The notes under the pieces: generated by a model
The model's input: the letters and a program-made list of their open reading frames with translations, nothing else
What the model was told of the DNA's origin: nothing
The model's database searches: none
DNA from: Candidatus Micropelagos thuwalensis
Lineage (GTDB): Bacteria; Pseudomonadota; Alphaproteobacteria; RS24
Direction of reading: 5' to 3'
NCBI RefSeq assembly: GCF_000469155.1
Contig: NZ_AWXE01000001.1
Coordinates: forward strand, 672,155-736,154
Length of the DNA stretch: 64,000 bases
Position numbers and translations under genes: made by a program
Part shown: piece after piece, positions 17,661 through 27,802 of the stretch
Position numbering within the stretch: position 1 is the stretch's first letter
Layout: each line of letters starts with the position of its first letter

Positions 17661-18400
17661 TGTCTCTGGCAATAAAAGTAACAGATTTAAATATGGCCTA
17701 TGCTGATGGCATTGAGGTGCTCAGAGGTTTCTCCCATTCTTTTGACGCTGGCAGCTTTACGGCTATTGTCGGCCCTTCAGGATGTGGAAAGAGTTCGCTG
17801 TTAAGAATTCTTGCAGGTCTTCAATCCCCATCCAGCGGGGAGATTGAAGCTAATCCAGACACATCTATCGGTTATGTTTTTCAAGAACCAACACTACTGG
17901 CGTGGCGTACTGTTTATGAAAATGTGGCACTGCCGCTAAAAATTAAAGGCTTCAATAAGCAACAGATTAATAACCGGATAGCTGATGCGTTAGCACTTGT
18001 TGGACTCGCCGATCGCCAACACGCACTTCCGCGTGAATTGTCTGGTGGCATGAAGATGCGCGTTTCTCTCGCAAGAGCCTTGGCACAAAACCCTGATGTG
18101 TTGTTCATGGATGAACCCTTTAGTGCTCTTGATGAACTCACGCGCTTAAAACTTGACGATGAGTTGTTGGATATCTGGCGCCGCCAAAAATGTACAATTT
18201 TATTTGTTACCCATACGGTTTCTGAAGCGACCTATCTGGCAGAGCGCGTGCTCGTCATGTCGCCTAACGGACGACTTAAAGATGATATCCAAATCGAGAG
18301 CAAAACACGGAATGACGCCTTCAGAGCCTCACCAGAATTCCATGAAGCTCGTCTGAAAATCACCAAATCATTAGAACAAAATGATGAGGCGATATCATGA
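17660..18400 (+). CDS. ABC transporter ATP-binding protein (NitT/TauT type)
   Basis: 246 residues with Walker A GPSGCGKSS near 39, Q-loop VFQEPTLLAWRT, signature LSGGMKMRVSLARAL, Walker B VLFMDEPFSALDE and the switch His in FVTHTVSEATYL. This energises import by the adjacent permease. It is coupled to the permease gene by an ATGA overlap and to the binding-protein gene by one base. Confidence 0.95.
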   Translation: MSLAIKVTDLNMAYADGIEVLRGFSHSFDAGSFTAIVGPSGCGKSSLLRILAGLQSPSSGEIEANPDTSIGYVFQEPTLLAWRTVYENVALPLKIKGFNKQQINNRIADALALVGLADRQHALPRELSGGMKMRVSLARALAQNPDVLFMDEPFSALDELTRLKLDDELLDIWRRQKCTILFVTHTVSEATYLAERVLVMSPNGRLKDDIQIESKTRNDAFRASPEFHEARLKITKSLEQNDEAIS

Positions 18401-19158
18401 AATTTTTGCTTCCTTTATTTGTCGGCTTTGCTCTTCTAGGGTTTTGGGAATGGATTATTGGCTTTCTGGCTCTACCGATTTTTGTTCTCCCTCCACCCTC
18501 ACAAATCGTCTATGCGCTTATAGAGAATTTTACTTCTCTAATGGGGTCTCTGATTGTCACTTTAAGCATTACTGGGTTTGCCTATTTCTGGGCACTACTT
18601 GGTGGCGTTGCGCTGGCAATTTTGTTCACGCGATCGCGATTTATTGAAATGTCGCTTGCCCCTTATGTGGTCACACTTCAGGTTACTCCGGTGGTCGCCA
18701 TTGCCCCGTTAATTCTGATTTGGGTCGGTTTTGAGAACACCAATCGCGCCATGATTATCATTGCCTGGATTGTTGCTTTCTTTCCTATTTTAACCAATAC
18801 CCTACAAGGCATAAGAAGTGTCGATAATGGCTTACATCAGATTATGCAACTCAGTGGTGCGAAATGGTGGCAGACACTTATTTACCTCGAACTACCCGCA
18901 GCCCTACCCTCTATTCTCACAGGTGCCAAGATTTCCGGCGGCCTTGCCCTCATCGGTGCGGTCGTGGCTGAATTTGTGGCAGGTTCCGGTACATCTACTG
19001 GGCTTGCATGGCGTATTATCGAAGCAGGCAATCGGTTGGAAATCGCAACTATGTTTGCTGCCCTGACACTTCTATCCATTCTTGGCATCGTTATTTATTA
19101 TGCTCATAGTCTTGTAGAGTGGATATTGCTAAGAAGGTGGCATGAGAGTTTTAATTAA
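18397..19158 (+). CDS. ABC transporter permease (NitT/TauT type)
   Basis: 253 residues with six predicted membrane helices and the EAA-like cytoplasmic loop (GLHQIMQLSGAKWWQTLIYL; ELPAALPSILTGAKISGGLA). Third gene of the importer operon. The proximity of the sulfite-reduction genes 100 bp downstream makes a sulfonate ligand conceivable, but nothing in the permease itself shows it. Confidence 0.93.
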   Translation: MKFLLPLFVGFALLGFWEWIIGFLALPIFVLPPPSQIVYALIENFTSLMGSLIVTLSITGFAYFWALLGGVALAILFTRSRFIEMSLAPYVVTLQVTPVVAIAPLILIWVGFENTNRAMIIIAWIVAFFPILTNTLQGIRSVDNGLHQIMQLSGAKWWQTLIYLELPAALPSILTGAKISGGLALIGAVVAEFVAGSGTSTGLAWRIIEAGNRLEIATMFAALTLLSILGIVIYYAHSLVEWILLRRWHESFN

Positions 19159-19257
19159 TGTACAAATTATTTATGTATAATAAATTATTTTACATCTTCT
19201 TGAAGTTTTATATAAAAAAAGGCAATATGCGGCAACAAATCATAAGCGGAAACCCCA

Positions 19258-19578
19258 ATGGCTCAACATAGTTCAAAAGGCGCACGTTTTCAGGCTGTCA
19301 CGGCAAACAGGCTGAATGATGGTGAAGTCGTATATTTTAAAGATAATGACTGGATTGAAAATTTTGCCGAAGCCGAAATTGCTGATGGTCAAGAAGCTGC
19401 CGAGGCACTTTTGTCGCGAGCCTGCCCTGACAATATGGAAGCATTTATTCTCGATCCCTATCTATTTGAGGTTGCTGAGTGTGATAATGGTTTCAAGCCG
19501 GTAAGTGTTCGCGAAAATATTCGTGCCAATGGGCCAACAGTGCGCACAGATTTGGGGAAACAGGCAGAAGCGCAATGA
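19258..19578 (+). CDS. DUF2849 protein of the sulfite-reduction operon
   Basis: 106 residues with no signal peptide or membrane segment. It matches DUF2849 proteins that precede CysI in alphaproteobacteria (FQAVTANRLNDGEVVYF near the N-terminus, VRENIRANGPTV near the C-terminus). Function is unknown. Conserved linkage suggests a cofactor or assembly role for sulfite reductase. It is 47 bp upstream of cysI. Confidence 0.82.
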   Translation: MAQHSSKGARFQAVTANRLNDGEVVYFKDNDWIENFAEAEIADGQEAAEALLSRACPDNMEAFILDPYLFEVAECDNGFKPVSVRENIRANGPTVRTDLGKQAEAQ

Positions 19579-19625
19579 GATTGCTTTGCACCCGAATGAA
19601 ACATGAAAAAAATCAAGGATAGCTG

Positions 19626-21281
19626 ATGTATCGTTACGATGAATTTGATCACAAAATTGTCACTGACAGAGTAAACCAGTTTCGCGGACAGGTTAATCGC
19701 CGCGTAAGTGGTGAGCTATCCGAAGATGCCTTTAAACCTCTTAGACTCATGAATGGCGTCTATCTTCAATTGCATGCCTATATGCTTCGGGTGGCTATTC
19801 CCTATGGCACTCTATCCTCAAAACAGATGAGGATGTTGGCACATATCGCACGTAAATATGACCGCGGTTATGGTCACTTCACGACCCGACAAAATATTCA
19901 GTATAACTGGCCTTCTTTAGACTGTATTCCTGACCTTCTGGAGGAACTTGCCAGTGTAGAAATGCATGCCATTCAAACTTCCGGCAATTGCATTCGAAAT
20001 GTTACCTCTGACCAATATGCAGGTGCGATCGCTGATGAGATTGAAGACCCAAGAATAATTTCCGAAATTATTCGCCAGTGGTCGACTTTTCATCCTGAGT
20101 TTTCTTATCTCCCGCGCAAGTTTAAAATTGCCGTGACGGGTCACAAAAATGACCGTGCCGCAATTAAGCTTCATGATATCGGTATTGTTATCGTCAAGAA
20201 CGATAAAGGAGAAATCGGTTATGAAGTTCATGTCGGCGGCGGTCAGGGGCGATCACCTTTCATTGCCAAGAAGATGACAGATTTTGTTCCGGCTGAAAAA
20301 TTGCTCGCATATCTTGAAGCGGTAATGCGGGTTTACAATATGCTGGGACGGCGAGACAATTCCTATAAAGCCCGTATTAAAATACTCGTTCATGAAACCG
20401 GCGAAGCTGAAATGCGACGACTGATAGAGGAAGAGTTTAAAAAAATAGACGCAAGCAAAATGCTTAGCTTGCCGGAAGCAGAACTGGAACGCATCTCCGC
20501 ATATTTCGCTCCCCCAAATTATGAAAACTTACCGGCGCAAAGCGATAGTTTTGAAGCAGCAAAAGAAAACGACACAGATTTTAATCACTGGGTAAAAACC
20601 AATCTTGTACCCCATAAAACCCCCGGCTATGGAATTGTGAATATCTCATTGAAACCTATTGGCGGTATTCCTGGAGATGCCACAGATGCCCAAATGGATG
20701 TTATTGCTGATTTAGCCGAGCGTTACGCAGCTGATGAGGTTCGTGTGACGCACGAACAAAATCTTGTCTTACCGCATGTGAAACTCGATGACCTCAAAGA
20801 CGTTTATGACATTCTTTGCGCGCATAACCTCGCCACACCGAATATCGGTCTCATTTCTGACAGCATCGCTTGCCCGGGTCTAGATTATTGTAACCTTGCC
20901 AATGCGCGCTCAATTCCGTTAGCACAGGAAATTTCCACCCATTTTGCCGACCTTGATAAACAATATGATATTGGCGAACTTAAAATTAAAATCTCCGGAT
21001 GCATCAATGCCTGCGGTCATCACCATGTCGGTCATATTGGTATTCTTGGTGTGGATAAAAAGGGTACAGAGTTTTATCAAATTTCACTTGGCGGATCGGC
21101 AGACGAACAGGCCAGCCTCGGTGATATAACCGGTCAAGCCTTTACTGAAGATAAGGTGGTTGGTGCCATCGACACAATTGTTGAAACCTATCTGAGTCTA
21201 AGAGAACCGGAAGAACGTTTTCTGGACACTTACAAACGAGTCGGAATGGCTCCCTTCAAGGAGCAATTATATGCCGACTGA
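19626..21281 (+). CDS. cysI: sulfite reductase, siroheme/[4Fe-4S] subunit
   Basis: 551 residues of the nitrite/sulfite reductase family, with two ferredoxin-like and two siroheme domains. The cluster/siroheme cysteines are intact: CPGLDYC (Cx5C, near 416 and 422) and CINAC (Cx3C, near 459 and 463) followed by GHHHVGHIGILG. The flanking DUF2849 and DUF934 genes point to assimilatory sulfite-to-sulfide reduction rather than nitrite reduction. It needs siroheme, consistent with the methyltransferase gene at 3.4 kb. Confidence 0.94.
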   Translation: MYRYDEFDHKIVTDRVNQFRGQVNRRVSGELSEDAFKPLRLMNGVYLQLHAYMLRVAIPYGTLSSKQMRMLAHIARKYDRGYGHFTTRQNIQYNWPSLDCIPDLLEELASVEMHAIQTSGNCIRNVTSDQYAGAIADEIEDPRIISEIIRQWSTFHPEFSYLPRKFKIAVTGHKNDRAAIKLHDIGIVIVKNDKGEIGYEVHVGGGQGRSPFIAKKMTDFVPAEKLLAYLEAVMRVYNMLGRRDNSYKARIKILVHETGEAEMRRLIEEEFKKIDASKMLSLPEAELERISAYFAPPNYENLPAQSDSFEAAKENDTDFNHWVKTNLVPHKTPGYGIVNISLKPIGGIPGDATDAQMDVIADLAERYAADEVRVTHEQNLVLPHVKLDDLKDVYDILCAHNLATPNIGLISDSIACPGLDYCNLANARSIPLAQEISTHFADLDKQYDIGELKIKISGCINACGHHHVGHIGILGVDKKGTEFYQISLGGSADEQASLGDITGQAFTEDKVVGAIDTIVETYLSLREPEERFLDTYKRVGMAPFKEQLYAD

Positions 21282-21795
21282 GACTCACCTCATTTCCAAT
21301 GGTGCTATTATCCAAGACATATGGGTGTTCATTGATGATGAAACACCTCTAGAGGATACGCCATCAATCATCTCACTAGAAAGATTGAAGGCAGAAGCTG
21401 ACACCTTACGATCACGCAATGCAGAGCTGGGCGTTGTGATACGCACCGATACACAAGGTAAAACCAAACTCGGCGAGGATGTGCGTGAACTTTCACCATA
21501 TTTGGACATGCTCAGCACCATTGTTATTGATTTTCCCGTCTACCGAAATGGACGAGGCTATTCCGATGCCCGCAAATTACGAGAAGAAATGGGGTTTGAT
21601 GGAGAGTTACGCGCGATTGGAGAGGTACTTTATGACCAGTGGTCATTTATGGCACGATGCGGCTTTAACACATTTGAAGTTGACGCCAGTATTCCAATTG
21701 ACACTTTTAATAAGGCCTTAAACGAACTCTCTGAAGCTTATCAGCCCGCCGTCGACAATCAGCGTGGTGTCTTGTGGCGCCGTCACGGCTTGTAG
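21271..21795 (+). CDS. DUF934 protein of the sulfite-reduction operon
   Basis: 174 residues of the DUF934 family (ISLERLKAEADTLRSRNAELG early; YSDARKLREEMGFDGELRAIG late, shown here in two short pieces). Such proteins are encoded beside cysI in many proteobacteria and are thought to support sulfite or sulfate reduction. The gene overlaps the end of cysI by 11 bp and has its own AAGGAG site. The cysH usually found next in this operon is absent here. Confidence 0.85.
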   Translation: MPTETHLISNGAIIQDIWVFIDDETPLEDTPSIISLERLKAEADTLRSRNAELGVVIRTDTQGKTKLGEDVRELSPYLDMLSTIVIDFPVYRNGRGYSDARKLREEMGFDGELRAIGEVLYDQWSFMARCGFNTFEVDASIPIDTFNKALNELSEAYQPAVDNQRGVLWRRHGL

Positions 21796-21798
21796 ATT

Positions 21799-22578
21799 TT
21801 AGCCGAGGCGATCACTCACATATGATCTCTTAATTTTATAGGGCTTTACATCCAACGCTGTCTCCCGGCCTGCTATCATATCGGTTAACAGCTGTGCCGT
21901 ACCATGAGATAAAGTCCACCCTAATGTGCCGTGGCCTGTGTTGAACCAGACATTTTTTAGGGTCTCAGCTTCCCCGATAATTGGCGCGCCATCAGGCGTC
22001 ATAGGTCTAAAGCCTGTCCAATTCTCAAATGATTGATAATCAGCTGCATTGGGGAACAACTCTTCAAGACGGTCGCGTGCCGCAGCGGCTCGACTGGTAT
22101 CACAGACTTCATCACTCCCTATTTCTGCGAAACCTGCGACCCGCAAACGCATCCCAAGACGACTAATCACAAGCCGGTGCTTCAAGTCGGTACATGACGC
22201 TATTGGCACTCGGTTCTCGTCAATAATCGGAACCGTGACCGAATAACCTTTGACTGGCAAAACCGGAATAGTCATCCCAATTTTTCTGGCAAGCGCCCTG
22301 CTTGCTACCCCGGATGACAAAACCACCCGATCAGCAGAAAAGCCTCCCTTTTCCGTCGATACCCCCTTCACACATCCACGCTGAGACACAAAATCCGTAA
22401 CCTTACAATCAGTGTGTATTTCAACACCGCGATTTTCCAATTCTGCAGCAAGTTTCTTTGCAAAAATACGCGCGTCCCCACTTTCATCCGAGGCGCACAT
22501 AACAGCGCCCGCGATCAAATTTCTCTCTACGGCAGACATAAATGCCGGGTCTTTTGCCGCTAATTCAGAAGGCTCCAT
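21799..22578 (-). CDS. dadA: D-amino-acid dehydrogenase, C-terminal part (frameshifted gene)
   Basis: 259 codons covering the C-terminal two-thirds of a DadA-type FAD enzyme: the substrate domain, VVLSSGVASRALARKIG, and the C-terminal FAD contact NTGHGTLGWTLSHGTAQLL. It is in a different frame from the N-terminal part upstream. Restoring one A in the A-rich stretch 22588-22598 joins them as ...HYFAKNHKK-RKLIWMEPSELAAKDPAF, which fits the family. The ATG used here is internal, so this piece alone would lack the Rossmann fold and should be inactive. Confidence 0.8.
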   Translation of the reverse strand: MEPSELAAKDPAFMSAVERNLIAGAVMCASDESGDARIFAKKLAAELENRGVEIHTDCKVTDFVSQRGCVKGVSTEKGGFSADRVVLSSGVASRALARKIGMTIPVLPVKGYSVTVPIIDENRVPIASCTDLKHRLVISRLGMRLRVAGFAEIGSDEVCDTSRAAAARDRLEELFPNAADYQSFENWTGFRPMTPDGAPIIGEAETLKNVWFNTGHGTLGWTLSHGTAQLLTDMIAGRETALDVKPYKIKRSYVSDRLG

Positions 22579-22583
22579 CCAAA

Positions 22584-23081
22584 TTAATTTTCGTTTTTAT
22601 GATTTTTTGCAAAATAATGACGTGCCGCATCAGCCTCTTTTTGACTGTCGATTAATCTTATTATTCCTTTTTGACTATCATCATATGAGAATTCATTACC
22701 GAGGGTAGATCTGGTCTGCTGCAATCGCGATAAACTGTAAGTTGCAAGACGCAGATTTCTCTCTGTACCGGCAGATAAAGCCCGCCCTCTACAATTGAGA
22801 AGAAACAAATAAAGCCAATGCCACTGCGTAATGTCTAATCTGGGGCGGAGTCGAAACGGCGCATCATTACGTCCTAACCAACGCATCACCTTAAATGGAA
22901 CAGAAGGCGTGGCCCATGGCGCACTATCAGACACTGCAATTTGTCCACCATTAGCATAGCTTGTCTGACCAGCTATATCCTGCCCCGCCTCTAGAAGAGT
23001 GACCTCATGACCATCATTTACTAATGCCCAGGCAGAGGTAACGCCGACAATACCGCCGCCAATTACTATAACTCTGCTCAT
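22584..23081 (-). CDS. dadA: D-amino-acid dehydrogenase, N-terminal part (frameshifted gene)
   Basis: About 165 codons with the FAD-binding motif VIVIGGGIVGVTSAWAL, the second dinucleotide segment VTLLEAGQDIAGQTSYANG and the DadA-typical ANGGQIAVSDSAPWA. The frame ends at a TAA (22584) while the rest of the enzyme continues in another frame. The start is the ATG of MSRVIVIGG; a GTG three codons upstream is possible. The intact enzyme would oxidise D-amino acids and feed electrons to quinone. Whether this is a true pseudogene or a single-base sequence error is unresolved. Confidence 0.8.
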   Translation of the reverse strand: MSRVIVIGGGIVGVTSAWALVNDGHEVTLLEAGQDIAGQTSYANGGQIAVSDSAPWATPSVPFKVMRWLGRNDAPFRLRPRLDITQWHWLYLFLLNCRGRALSAGTERNLRLATYSLSRLQQTRSTLGNEFSYDDSQKGIIRLIDSQKEADAARHYFAKNHKNEN

Positions 23082-23096
23082 GAGATGCACATATGG

Positions 23097-24245
23097 TTAG
23101 GTTTCTTCTTTATTTACGGTCATGTCTACGGGCGGGTTAGCAACCATTCCCTGAGCTTGCACCTCTTGGTAAATTGAAACACTCGGAAACGCAAACGCGG
23201 TTCCAGCATTTTCAACAATTTCTTTGATAGCAATCGTCAGCCTATCCTTATGCGCCAGCCATGTCTCCCAATCTGTCTCAACAGTAAAGCAATAAATTAT
23301 CAAATCTATGGAGCAATCATTAAAACTATCAATATATACAAAACATGGCGGCTGAGGCCCTGAAAGAAACGCATCGTCATCTTTCAACCATTTTAGAATT
23401 TGATCTCTCACCTTTCGGAGTTGCATAGAAGTTGTGCGATATTCCAACCCGACTTTCCAATAAATACGGCGGTGCGTCATTTGTGAATAATTAACCAAAG
23501 CATGATCGGAAAACATATTATTTGGCACAATCACCGGAACGAGATCAAATCGCCTTACCCGCGTTGACCGAAAGCCAATCTGCTCAATCGTGCCGGAAAC
23601 AACACCATCAACTTCAATCCAGTCCCCAATGGCAAAGCGCCTTTCTACCAAAATAGAAATCCCGCCCAGTAGGTTTTTAAATAAATCTTGTGCACCAAGT
23701 GCTACGGCAACGCCGAACAAACCAAAACCAGCAATGATTGGCCCAATTTGAATACCCCAAATTTGCAATACTGTCGCAAGACCTGTGAGAATAACCCCCC
23801 AATGCGATACAGTAACCAACCAATTCACAATTTCTTTTGATAAAATATTTTCGAGATTATGGAGTGTATAAGAAAGCGGGGTAATAGCTGCATAGAAAAA
23901 CCAAAACAGCCCAATGGCTACAAAACTTTTAAGGAGCATTTCTGCTATTACAGCAGGTAGTCCCCCTAATTGGAGATACTGAACAGCGAAAAATAATCCA
24001 ATAACCAGAAAAAAGAATTTTAATGGGCGTTCAAGTGCAACAATCAGCAAATCGTCAATTTGCGTTTCCGTCTTAGCAGCCAGTCGATTAATCCGCTGTA
24101 AAACAAATCTTGAAAAGAGGCCACGCAAAAAAGCAAATGATAAGAATATCAAAAATGCGACCAACATTTTTTCCATACCAATACCAAAGCTACTGGTTTT
24201 CCAAACATCTACAATCAGTTCAATAAAGCTTAATAAGGTTTCCAT
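23097..24245 (-). CDS. mechanosensitive ion channel, MscS family
   Basis: 382 residues. Four to five N-terminal membrane helices precede the pore helix and MscS beta domain: GLFGVAVALGAQDLFKNLLG, ILVERRFAIGDWIEVDGVVSG, then IGFRSTRVRRFDLVPVIVPN. It should open under membrane tension to release osmolytes. Length and the two extra helices place it among medium-sized MscS relatives. It lies 16 bp upstream of the dadA remnant on the same strand. Confidence 0.93.
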   Translation of the reverse strand: METLLSFIELIVDVWKTSSFGIGMEKMLVAFLIFLSFAFLRGLFSRFVLQRINRLAAKTETQIDDLLIVALERPLKFFFLVIGLFFAVQYLQLGGLPAVIAEMLLKSFVAIGLFWFFYAAITPLSYTLHNLENILSKEIVNWLVTVSHWGVILTGLATVLQIWGIQIGPIIAGFGLFGVAVALGAQDLFKNLLGGISILVERRFAIGDWIEVDGVVSGTIEQIGFRSTRVRRFDLVPVIVPNNMFSDHALVNYSQMTHRRIYWKVGLEYRTTSMQLRKVRDQILKWLKDDDAFLSGPQPPCFVYIDSFNDCSIDLIIYCFTVETDWETWLAHKDRLTIAIKEIVENAGTAFAFPSVSIYQEVQAQGMVANPPVDMTVNKEET

Positions 24246-24253
24246 AAATTCAT

Positions 24254-24589
24254 TTAACGGAATTTTTTAACCGTTTCCTCCAAAAAATGTCGGCCGAGGC
24301 GATCTTCTATTTCAACAACCCATAAATCCGGATCAATGCACAAATCCTGTTCAATCAAGGTATCTATCGTTTGATTATCTGTTCCACTTTCCACCCGTTC
24401 TTGCCAAATACGTTGACCTTCAGGCCCAAGAATGGGTGAAAAAAGGCTTGATGACCCATCCAGATTATTCACCCGAACAAGACAATCCCCAGCATCCTTA
24501 TCCCCACGGTTAAAAACAGTTGCCATCGCACCACCAACAGATGCCCGCATAATAAGTGCCTGCACCCAAATTTCGGTTTTTAATCGCAT
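24254..24589 (-). CDS. DUF1491 family protein
   Basis: 111 residues from the ATG of MRLKTEIWVQALIM, the conserved DUF1491 N-terminus; an ATG 12 codons upstream is less typical. Further family positions: GDKDAGDCLVRVNNLDGSS, LDPDLWVVEIED-like ending CIDPDLWVVEIEDRLGRHFL. This is a small alphaproteobacterial cytoplasmic protein of unknown function, eight bases upstream of mscS. Confidence 0.82.
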   Translation of the reverse strand: MRLKTEIWVQALIMRASVGGAMATVFNRGDKDAGDCLVRVNNLDGSSSLFSPILGPEGQRIWQERVESGTDNQTIDTLIEQDLCIDPDLWVVEIEDRLGRHFLEETVKKFR

Positions 24590-24710
24590 GTAAAACCTTG
24601 CTGCATTATATATCTTCTGACGCATAACATAATGACGAAATATGCGTCAAAACTTGCCCGAAGGGCATTTCGGAATTAATTCATGTTTCGAATACAGAAA
24701 AAGGTAAATC

Positions 24711-25127
24711 ATGTCATTGGAAAACTTACTTGAAGATTTTGCGCTTTTTGATAATTGGGAAGATAGGTACAAGTTTATAATTGAGCTTGGCGCCGGTCTT
24801 GAGCCTCTATCAGATGAAGAACACAATGAGATTAACAAAGTCCCAGGATGTGTCAGTCAAGTTTGGCTTGTATCTGAGGGTTCATCAGATAATATCCAAT
24901 TCAGAGGAGATAGCGACGCACATATTGTAAAAGGGCTTGTTGCGATTTTGCTTTCTATTTTTTCCGGAAAATCTGCTCATGAAATAATGGAAATCAATGC
25001 ACAGGCCATTTTTGAGAAACTCGGCCTTAAAGATCATTTAACCCCGCAAAGATCAAACGGATTCTATGCAATGGTTTCAAAGATTCGAGCTGATGCTGAA
25101 GCCTTTGACGAATGCAGAAATCCATAA
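24711..25127 (+). CDS. sufE: cysteine desulfuration protein SufE
   Basis: 138 residues. The active-site Cys is in VPGCVSQVWL (Cys47), which accepts persulfide sulfur from SufS and passes it to the SufBCD scaffold. The SufE core FALFDNWEDRYKFIIELG is well kept. Ribosome binding site AAAGG. The gene stands alone here, as is common in alphaproteobacteria. Confidence 0.94.
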   Translation: MSLENLLEDFALFDNWEDRYKFIIELGAGLEPLSDEEHNEINKVPGCVSQVWLVSEGSSDNIQFRGDSDAHIVKGLVAILLSIFSGKSAHEIMEINAQAIFEKLGLKDHLTPQRSNGFYAMVSKIRADAEAFDECRNP

Positions 25128-25269
25128 TACTTTTGAAAACGCCTCAAATTAAGTTCAAACTTTCCTAAACAATACAGCTTATAAAACAAGCAGAAACTTA
25201 AATTAATTTATGATCCGTAAAATACCAAAAATTATCCCTCTCAGCTTCAATGTATGACATTATAAAATC

Positions 25270-25698
25270 ATGACATCAGACACCCATAAAAAATGGCCTA
25301 TACATAAAACCCGCGAAGAATGGTTGGAGAAACTCTCTCCAGAGCAGTATTATGTAACGCGAGAAGCTGGCACTGAAATGCCCTTTAAAGGGCCGTACCT
25401 TGATGATAAATCAGAATGTACTTTTCATTGTGTTTGCTGCGGTACACCGCTTTTTTCATCACAATCCAAATTTGATAGTGGCACTGGCTGGCCGAGTTTC
25501 TTTCAGCCCGTTAATTCGCAAAATATTGCTGAAAATACTGATACATCGCATGGCATGACACGAACTGAGGTATTATGCAGCCAATGTGGCGCACATCTTG
25601 GGCATGTCTTTCCCGATGGACCCAAACCAACAGGTCTCCGATACTGCATTAATGGCACAGCACTTGATAAAAAAACGAGTAGTCAAAACGATGAATAA
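25270..25698 (+). CDS. msrB: peptide-methionine (R)-S-oxide reductase
   Basis: 142 residues. Zinc ligands are the pairs C54/C57 ([10 protein letters not shown]) and C103/C106 ([13 protein letters not shown]). The catalytic residue is C126 in [10 protein letters not shown]. The family core [14 protein letters not shown] is intact. It repairs methionine-R-sulfoxide in proteins with thioredoxin. It overlaps the next gene by 8 bp, so the two are probably co-translated. Confidence 0.96.
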   Translation: MTSDTHKKWPIHKTREEWLEKLSPEQYYVTREAGTEMPFKGPYLDDKSECTFHCVCCGTPLFSSQSKFDSGTGWPSFFQPVNSQNIAENTDTSHGMTRTEVLCSQCGAHLGHVFPDGPKPTGLRYCINGTALDKKTSSQNDE

Positions 25699-27793
25699 AC
25701 CGCAACCCCGCCCGCCGGTTGCAAAAAAAATCAATACCACCAATACGCGGCACAAGATTACTAGACATGATGAATATGCATGGATGCGGGATGATAACTG
25801 GCAAGATGTACTTCGCAATCCGGACAAACTTCGTCCAGATATTCATGACCATTTAAAAGCTGAAAACAGCTACACAGATGAGGTTCTAAAAACCAGCGCA
25901 TCACTCCGCGACAAAATCTACAATGAAATGCGCGGACGAGTTAATGAAAATGACACCTCACCTCCTTTACCCAAAGGCGACTGGGCATGGTTTTCGAAAT
26001 ATGAGACAGGCCAAGAGCATCAGCAAATTTGCCGCCAAAAAAGGACATCAACTCAAACGAAAAAAAACCCTGAGATTATTCTGGATGCAAACAAAGAAGC
26101 TTCAGGACTGGATTATTTTAAATTAGGCGAAACTGCCATTAGCCCAAGTCAAGAATATTTGGCTTGGTCTCATGATGCCAAAGGATCGGAATATTTTACT
26201 ATTAAAATCAGAGAAATTGCTACAGGTAAAGATTTATCGGATATCCTTACTAACACATCCAGTGTAATAGCTTGGTCGCTTAATGCGCGGTTTATTTTTT
26301 ATATTTTACTGAATGAAAATCACAGACCCAGCAAAGTCATGCGTCATAAAATCGGCACCAGTCAAGCAGATGATGTCTTGGTTTATGAAGAGGAAGATGC
26401 CGGGTTTTTCGTTTCGCTTTCCCAATCTAGAAGCGAGAGTTTAATATTCATTTCGGCTCACGACCATGAAACCTCAGAGGTTCATATGATTAATGCGGCG
26501 GATCCGGAACAGAAACCTGTTACCATTGCTCCCAGAGAGCCCCATATAGAATATGAAGTCAGCCATGACGCTCAACGCAACCGACTTATCATTCTGACGA
26601 ATAAGGATGCGGTTGATTTTCGCCTTATGTGGGCAAATATTGAGACACCTGATAAGTGGCACGAACTGGTTCCTCATAAAAAAGGCACGCTTATCCTAAA
26701 AGTTGCGACTTATGAAAATTTTATTGTCTGGCTATATCGAGAAAAAGCTCTTCCAAAGATTAATATTTTATCTACTGAGACAAATTTGGTGACTGAAATC
26801 GCATTTAAAGAAGAAGCCTATGATTTATCACTGGACATGGGGCTTGAGTATAATACGAATATGGTGAGGTTCATCTATACCTCCATGACAACACCCAGAC
26901 AGATATTCGATCATGAGATGTCAACCGGCAAAAGGAATATGGTTTATGAGCAATCTGTGCCATCCGGTCATAACGCGCAGGATTATATTACAAAACGCCT
27001 ATGGGCACCTATTGAGGGTGTAGATCAAGAAATCCCAATCACCATACTGTATCATAAGGACACTCCATTAGATGGCTCCGCACCTGTTTTGCTTTACGGA
27101 TATGGTGCTTATGGAATTTCTATTCCAGCAAGTTTTTCGGGCAATCGCCTATCTCTAGTAGATCGTGGATTTATTTATGCCATTGCCCATATTCGGGGCG
27201 GTAAGGAAATGGGGTTTGATTGGTTTCTGCAGGGACGCAAAGAAAACAAAATTAATAGCTTCAAAGATTTTGCCGCCGCCGCAGAGTATCTCATCGATAA
27301 TAACCTCACGCAAAAAGGCAATATCACCATTCATGGCGGGAGCGCTGGGGGGCTTCTGGTTGGTGCAACGTTAAACTTAAAACCAGATTTATTCCGCGGC
27401 GCGGTCGCTGAAGTACCTTTTGTGGATGTTCTGAACACAATGCTTGATGATACCTTACCCCTTACACCCCCTGAATGGCCCGAATGGGGAAACCCGATTT
27501 TAAACGCCACTGATTATCAAATGATTGCAGAATATGCGCCCTATGAAAACATCTCGAAAAAAGCATATCCACATATACTTGCGACGGCAGGTCTGACCGA
27601 TCCGCGTGTTACTTATTGGGAACCAGCAAAATGGGTTGCCAGATTACGCGACAACCGCTCAGATGATGGTTTAACTCTATTGCGGACCGAAATGTCTGCT
27701 GGGCATGGCGGGAAGGCCGGAAGGTTTAACCAACTCGAAGAGCTTGCAATGGTTTATGGATTTGTGCTTTCAATCCATCAAATAAGCAACTAA
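25691..27793 (+). CDS. ptrB: oligopeptidase B / prolyl oligopeptidase family (S9A)
   Basis: 700 residues from the ATG of MNKPQPRPP, chosen because family N-termini (PPVAKKI...[10 protein letters not shown]) begin there. An N-terminal beta-propeller is followed by an alpha/beta-hydrolase domain: [31 protein letters not shown], the nucleophile [12 protein letters not shown] (Ser near 551) and catalytic His in [11 protein letters not shown] (near 672). It cleaves short peptides, typically after basic residues, in the cytoplasm. Coupled to msrB and 9 bp before the serine hydrolase gene. Confidence 0.93.
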   Translation: MNKPQPRPPVAKKINTTNTRHKITRHDEYAWMRDDNWQDVLRNPDKLRPDIHDHLKAENSYTDEVLKTSASLRDKIYNEMRGRVNENDTSPPLPKGDWAWFSKYETGQEHQQICRQKRTSTQTKKNPEIILDANKEASGLDYFKLGETAISPSQEYLAWSHDAKGSEYFTIKIREIATGKDLSDILTNTSSVIAWSLNARFIFYILLNENHRPSKVMRHKIGTSQADDVLVYEEEDAGFFVSLSQSRSESLIFISAHDHETSEVHMINAADPEQKPVTIAPREPHIEYEVSHDAQRNRLIILTNKDAVDFRLMWANIETPDKWHELVPHKKGTLILKVATYENFIVWLYREKALPKINILSTETNLVTEIAFKEEAYDLSLDMGLEYNTNMVRFIYTSMTTPRQIFDHEMSTGKRNMVYEQSVPSGHNAQDYITKRLWAPIEGVDQEIPITILYHKDTPLDGSAPVLLYGYGAYGISIPASFSGNRLSLVDRGFIYAIAHIRGGKEMGFDWFLQGRKENKINSFKDFAAAAEYLIDNNLTQKGNITIHGGSAGGLLVGATLNLKPDLFRGAVAEVPFVDVLNTMLDDTLPLTPPEWPEWGNPILNATDYQMIAEYAPYENISKKAYPHILATAGLTDPRVTYWEPAKWVARLRDNRSDDGLTLLRTEMSAGHGGKAGRFNQLEELAMVYGFVLSIHQISN

Positions 27794-27802
27794 TAAACCT
27801 CC

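Noticed and set aside
19159..19257. SAM-responsive element or strong operator before the DUF2849-cysI genes.
   Set aside because: The stretch is only AT-rich with imperfect inverted repeats. No SAM-I or SAM-II consensus blocks can be recognised.
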